Assembly (NCBI GenBank): GCA_020629415.1
Contig: JAHDDL010000007.1
Location: 64,290-111,574, forward strand
DNA from: Maribacter sp.
Lineage (GTDB): Bacteria > Bacteroidota > Bacteroidia > Flavobacteriales > Flavobacteriaceae
Length of the DNA: 47,285 nt
Direction: 5' to 3'
The translations under genes were made by a program, and so were the position numbers. Below the pieces are notes generated by a model that was not told where the DNA came from, ran no database searches, and was given only the letters and a program-made list of their open reading frames with translations. Shown here in pieces: positions 44,138 to 47,285 of the stretch (position 1 is its first letter; every line of letters starts with the position of its first letter).

Positions 44138-45691
44138 CTACTGATCTTTCTCTTTCGCTTGAAAAGCACCTAAATCAGGATTAGGAATTCTTTGTGTTCC
44201 TAAAATATCAACCGGATAATTATTTGCGGTATTTATATCACCTTTGTTTATTAATTCAGAATCTAAACCAATTCTATAATCGTTCATAAAAGGCTGAAAA
44301 TAGTCTAATTTGCCGTTAAGTGTAATATTTAAATAATGTTTTTTATTTTCAAAATCGTAAAGAACATCTTCGTTGGTAGATGATTGGTTTTCATTAAATT
44401 TTATAAAGCAATTTTGAAAAGTGTAGTTAAAAATATTCTGATCGTTCTTTTGTAGTAAAATCTCATTTGAGCTATTACCATCTATAATGCAATTCTTGAA
44501 ATCAGCTAAAAATAAATCAAAACTTTCACTTTCATCAGTGCCGGAAGTATTACTGATTTCAACACTGGCATTAAACCTAAAGCCTTTGTTCCAATAGTTT
44601 GCAATGGTAGCATGAATAAAAGAATAAGTACCGCCATTTTCAATTTTTAAGGAAGAATTACCAGCTGCTCCTAGAACTAAGTTGTTGGCTACTATGTTTG
44701 TGTTGCTTGCCCAAATATTATACTTAGCGCTATTGAATATGCGACTGTTTGCGATGTTCAAGGTTTCTTCTGGGGCATTAATCTGACCTTCTACATATAA
44801 ACCTATTTCAGCGTTTTTAATAGTCAAGTGATTAATAGTGTTGTCTTTGCTGCCCGCACCGATCCAAATAGCGCCCCATTGTCCGGGGATATTTTCAAAT
44901 TCAGGTTCTAAGCGATCTCCTTCAAATATGACTTCCTTTTCAAATTCGTTGTCATTTGAACTAAGCTTTCCATTAATGATTAGGGATGATTCATCTTGTA
45001 CTAAAATACCAGAATTTTGATGAAAATGAACACGAGTGCCCGGGTCTATAATAAGTTTTTTTCCCTTGGGGATGACGGCGTATCCATATATAACATAAGA
45101 CTTATCGTTTTTAAAATTTAAGTGAATATCTGCCAATTCAAAGCCTTCTATTTCAATTGGGTTCCCATTTTCATCGGTATATAGTACTATCGATTCCTCT
45201 TTATTTTCCTGTGGATATAGAAATATGGCATCTTTTACCAATGTAACCAATTCAACGGTTTGTTGAAAAGGTTCCTTATCGAACAAAATGGCGTCTGTGT
45301 AAAGTAATTCATTAAGTGAATTGTCCGTAATACCTATAGTGGTTTCTACAAAAACAAAAAGGCTATCTTCGGCGTAAATGGGAATATTGGTAAATTCTTT
45401 ACCGGCAACACCATCAACATTTAACCTGTAATAACTCTCGTTTCCATTTTTAAGAGATATGTTGGGTATTAAAATATCTTTCTTGGTGTCGTTAAACACC
45501 TTTAGAGTGTAAGTACTACTGCCAATATTGGTAAATACCGTATCCAGATAAACAGTGTCTCTTGAAAATGAAAGACGGCCACTACTTTCAGTGTATTCAA
45601 AATCTTTTCTGCAAGAGGTGCTACAGAGAAGAGCAAATAGGGCAGAAAGTATAAATAGGGTCTTTAGATGCACGCAAATGGGGTTTGACAA
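44138..45691 (-). CDS. hypothetical lipoprotein, parallel beta-helix-like
   Basis: A 517-aa lipoprotein with signal peptide ending LLCSTSC. Residues 25-170 contain FSRDTVYLDTVFTNIGSSTYTLKVFN, broken FSRDTVYLDTVFTN then IGSSTYTLKVFN, an immunoglobulin-like domain. From about residue 200 there is a run of short beta strands and turns (KLIIDPGTRVHFHQNSG, INHLTIKNAEIGLYVEG, NANSRIFNSAKYNIWA and NLVLGAAGNSSLKIENGGTYS, in parts), typical of a right-handed parallel beta-helix. It looks like a cell-surface adhesive or glycan-binding protein. No catalytic residues of a polysaccharide lyase are recognised. It is 7 bases downstream of the thioesterase gene. Confidence 0.8.
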   Translation of the reverse strand: MSNPICVHLKTLFILSALFALLCSTSCRKDFEYTESSGRLSFSRDTVYLDTVFTNIGSSTYTLKVFNDTKKDILIPNISLKNGNESYYRLNVDGVAGKEFTNIPIYAEDSLFVFVETTIGITDNSLNELLYTDAILFDKEPFQQTVELVTLVKDAIFLYPQENKEESIVLYTDENGNPIEIEGFELADIHLNFKNDKSYVIYGYAVIPKGKKLIIDPGTRVHFHQNSGILVQDESSLIINGKLSSNDNEFEKEVIFEGDRLEPEFENIPGQWGAIWIGAGSKDNTINHLTIKNAEIGLYVEGQINAPEETLNIANSRIFNSAKYNIWASNTNIVANNLVLGAAGNSSLKIENGGTYSFIHATIANYWNKGFRFNASVEISNTSGTDESESFDLFLADFKNCIIDGNSSNEILLQKNDQNIFNYTFQNCFIKFNENQSSTNEDVLYDFENKKHYLNITLNGKLDYFQPFMNDYRIGLDSELINKGDINTANNYPVDILGTQRIPNPDLGAFQAKEKDQ

Positions 45692-45698
45692 ATCTAAG

Positions 45699-46085
45699 TT
45701 ACAGGAAAATTTTTTTAATAGCTTCCGGAATTCTTAAAGGTCTATATGTTATACTATCAAGAAGACACCATTCAGTACTTGATCTTACTAGTAATTTTTT
45801 GGTGGTGCCATGTATCATCTCTACAATTCTAACACATTTGGCACCAGAGCTAGAGGCTATATAAGTTGATATTTGGATAGGGTCGCCAAGAACTGCTGCG
45901 CGTTTATATTCTATATGATGGGTTAGTACCACCCAGATAACTTCCTCTTGCATTTTTTTGGTTGCTATAGTTTGCCAGTGTTGTTTAGAGATATCTTGTA
46001 TCCACTGCACGTAGCGAACATTGTTGACATGATTTAAATCGTCTAGGTCATCATGTGCAACAACAAGTTCTTTTTGGAATGCCAT
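45699..46085 (-). CDS. acyl-CoA thioesterase, hotdog fold
   Basis: A 128-aa 4HBT-family hotdog thioesterase. The catalytic stretch is DLDDLNHVNNVRYVQWIQD, where the D and the N-x-x-Y residues follow the YbgC-type motif (D-x-x-x-H-x-x-Y). It hydrolyses acyl-CoA or acyl-ACP thioesters, chain length unknown. No signal peptide, so it is cytoplasmic. It is encoded 3 bases downstream of the cyclotransferase gene and 7 upstream of the beta-helix lipoprotein gene; the operon gives no clear functional reason for this mix. Confidence 0.9.
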   Translation of the reverse strand: MAFQKELVVAHDDLDDLNHVNNVRYVQWIQDISKQHWQTIATKKMQEEVIWVVLTHHIEYKRAAVLGDPIQISTYIASSSGAKCVRIVEMIHGTTKKLLVRSSTEWCLLDSITYRPLRIPEAIKKIFL

Positions 46086-46088
46086 ATG

Positions 46089-47144
46089 TTATTTTTTCTC
46101 AATTTGGACTTCGAACATTTTGTTCCAAAATTTACCGGTGACAAAAAAAGTTTTGCGATCCGGGTGATATGCTATTCCGTTAAGAACGTAGTTTGTTTTG
46201 TCCCAATTTTCGGTTTTGGTGATCATATCGCTTAAACCACTGAAATTGATTACTCCTTCAATGGCGCCAGTATTACTATCAATGATCATAACGCTAGGTT
46301 TTTGGTATACATTGGCATAAATTTTTCCATCAACATATTCCAATTCATTTGCAGAGTCAAAAATGGAAGAATTGGTTACTGTTTCAATATAACCGTTTTC
46401 GGTCATCGTATCCGGATTTATAAACCAAATTTTTGCTGTTCCGTCACTCTTAAAAATTTTTGAACCATCATTGGTCAATCCCCATCCTTCACGACTCTTT
46501 CCATATTGAAAATTATCTAATTTTTTAAAAGAGTTAAGGTCATAAATAAACCCTAGGCCACTTTGCCATGTTAGCTGGTATATTTTATCGTTTAAAATAG
46601 TAATGCCTTCCCCAAAATAGGATTCATCCAAATCTATTTGTTCAAAGACCTTTCCTGTTTTAAAATCTAATTTTCTTAAATAAGACTGACCTTTTCTACC
46701 TGTAGACTCATATAAAGTGTCCTTATAGAATTCAAGACCTTGTGTATAAGATTTTGTGTCATGTGGATATTCATTAATGACAGTATACGTATAAATTTCC
46801 GGAGCTTTTTCAGAAAGTACCTTCAAGTTTTTGTTGATGTTTACCGTTTCACCATCAAAGGTAATTTTAGCGGTCAAAATTTTGTTGCCCAAGGTTGGAA
46901 CATCAATTTTAATTTTGTCGTTATTAAAATTTAAAGGAGCACCGTCAATACTATATTCTACATTTTCTATCTCTTTTTTCTTTTTATTTTTAATGCTTAT
47001 ACCAATTTCTTGATTTTGTTGAACTTGGTTTGCATTTTTTTCTAAACTAATTTCAAATAGGGAAGATGGTTTTTGATTGCCACTTCCACAGGCAGTAAAT
47101 AAGCTGGTAATTAGAACGATACAGAAATAATTAAAAATTTTCAT
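46089..47144 (-). CDS. glutaminyl-peptide cyclotransferase, plant-type, lipoprotein
   Basis: A 351-aa lipoprotein (signal ends in SLFTAC). Residues from about 115 form the beta-propeller of plant-type glutaminyl cyclases (PF05096): YTVINEYPHDTKSYTQGLEF, then LYESTGRKGQSYLRKLDF, FGEGITILNDKIYQLTWQSG and NELEYVDGKIYANVYQ. The enzyme converts N-terminal Gln of proteins to pyroglutamate. Residues 25-110 form an extra beta-rich domain. It is outside the inner membrane, so substrates would be exported proteins. It opens the minus-strand operon and is divergent from the promoter at 47221. Confidence 0.92.
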   Translation of the reverse strand: MKIFNYFCIVLITSLFTACGSGNQKPSSLFEISLEKNANQVQQNQEIGISIKNKKKKEIENVEYSIDGAPLNFNNDKIKIDVPTLGNKILTAKITFDGETVNINKNLKVLSEKAPEIYTYTVINEYPHDTKSYTQGLEFYKDTLYESTGRKGQSYLRKLDFKTGKVFEQIDLDESYFGEGITILNDKIYQLTWQSGLGFIYDLNSFKKLDNFQYGKSREGWGLTNDGSKIFKSDGTAKIWFINPDTMTENGYIETVTNSSIFDSANELEYVDGKIYANVYQKPSVMIIDSNTGAIEGVINFSGLSDMITKTENWDKTNYVLNGIAYHPDRKTFFVTGKFWNKMFEVQIEKK

Positions 47145-47220
47145 TAAGAAAATGGGTGTTTAAGTTGATGAAGTAATTAATTCAAGGCAATTTAATTCAT
47201 AAAAATAAGAAACTAAAGGA

Positions 47221-47250
47221 TTGTCAAAGTTTTAAAAGATTGTATATTTG
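47221..47250 (+). promoter_or_regulatory. consensus Bacteroidota promoter
   Basis: TTG (47221-47223) and TATATTTG (47243-47250) are spaced by 19 bases, an almost ideal -33/-7 pair. This is the best promoter in the window. The DNA after it changes abruptly to high GC. Confidence 0.75.
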
Positions 47251-47285
47251 CACCCGGCAAGTCCTACACGACCAGCTCCTGTAGA
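47251..47285 (+). ncRNA. ffs: 5' end of a stable RNA, probably SRP RNA (partial)
   Basis: Immediately after the promoter the sequence becomes GC-rich (CACCCGGCAAGTCCTACACG then ACCAGCTCCTGTAGA), without a start codon. The GACCAGCTCCTGTAGA stretch resembles the 5' strand before the tetraloop in small bacterial SRP RNAs, and TCTACA-type pairing CTACA/TGTAG is possible within it. Only 35 bases are visible, so the name rests on a memory of flavobacterial SRP RNAs, and another stable RNA is possible. Confidence 0.45.

Overview
The window is a dense, AT-rich stretch of chromosome from a member of the Bacteroidota, almost certainly a marine-type Flavobacteriaceae. The evidence is the Bacteroidota promoter signature TAnnTTTG before many genes, the near absence of Shine-Dalgarno sequences, a PorP/SprF-type outer-membrane protein, the bacteroidetal RNA polymerase omega, many lipoproteins with short signal peptides, and the conserved order dapA-bamD-omega-coaBC-DUF4835-recN. 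I cannot name the genus. Most of the window is housekeeping; no prophage, IS element, CRISPR array, tRNA or rRNA is visible.

Layout. 1-419 (-) is the 5' part of ribD, cut by the window edge. 497-5973 (+) is a tight operon: GNAT acetyltransferase, prmC, LOG-family protein, ligA, Na+/H+ antiporter and a 100-aa protein, followed in the same frame by an AraC-type DNA-binding remnant. 6404-7018 (-) is an FAH-family hydrolase. 7019-8029 is gene-poor and full of inverted repeats. 8030-10186 (-) holds a 5'-nucleotidase split into two adjacent lipoprotein genes, plus a GNAT. 10232-16769 (+) runs from a DUF6913-like gene and dapA through bamD, omega, coaBC and DUF4835 to recN. 16930-22732 (+) holds fabI, a GT2 glycosyltransferase, a YbbR-domain protein, coaE and an RprX/RprY-like two-component pair. 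22785-28983 (-) reads as one seven-gene operon: Gfo/Idh oxidoreductase, 3-hydroxybutyryl-CoA dehydrogenase, YggS, exonuclease/UvrC-like nuclease, K+ channel, miaA and gluconokinase. 29131-32575 carries pcm (+), smpB (-), a histidine phosphatase lipoprotein (-) and a PorP/SprF protein with a C-terminal extension (+). 32637-39228 carries a TetR regulator, clpB, the bacillithiol protein ytxJ, an unknown lipoprotein and glyA.

39256-43993 (-) is the most accessory-looking part. It holds an unknown 212-aa protein, a NarL-type response regulator, a TPR sensor kinase, a 58-aa secreted peptide gene with its own strong terminator, and a LytTR regulator whose receiver domain has lost its phospho-acceptor Asp and the conserved Lys. 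I regard this as the best candidate for an undescribed signalling module. Just upstream of the LytTR gene, 44038-44135 can fold into a closed multi-branch structure of perfect stems, a candidate structured RNA.

44138-47144 (-) is an operon of a glutaminyl-peptide cyclotransferase-like lipoprotein, a thioesterase and a beta-helix-like lipoprotein. The window ends at 47221-47285 with a consensus promoter driving a GC-rich transcript that looks like the 5' end of a stable RNA, probably SRP RNA.
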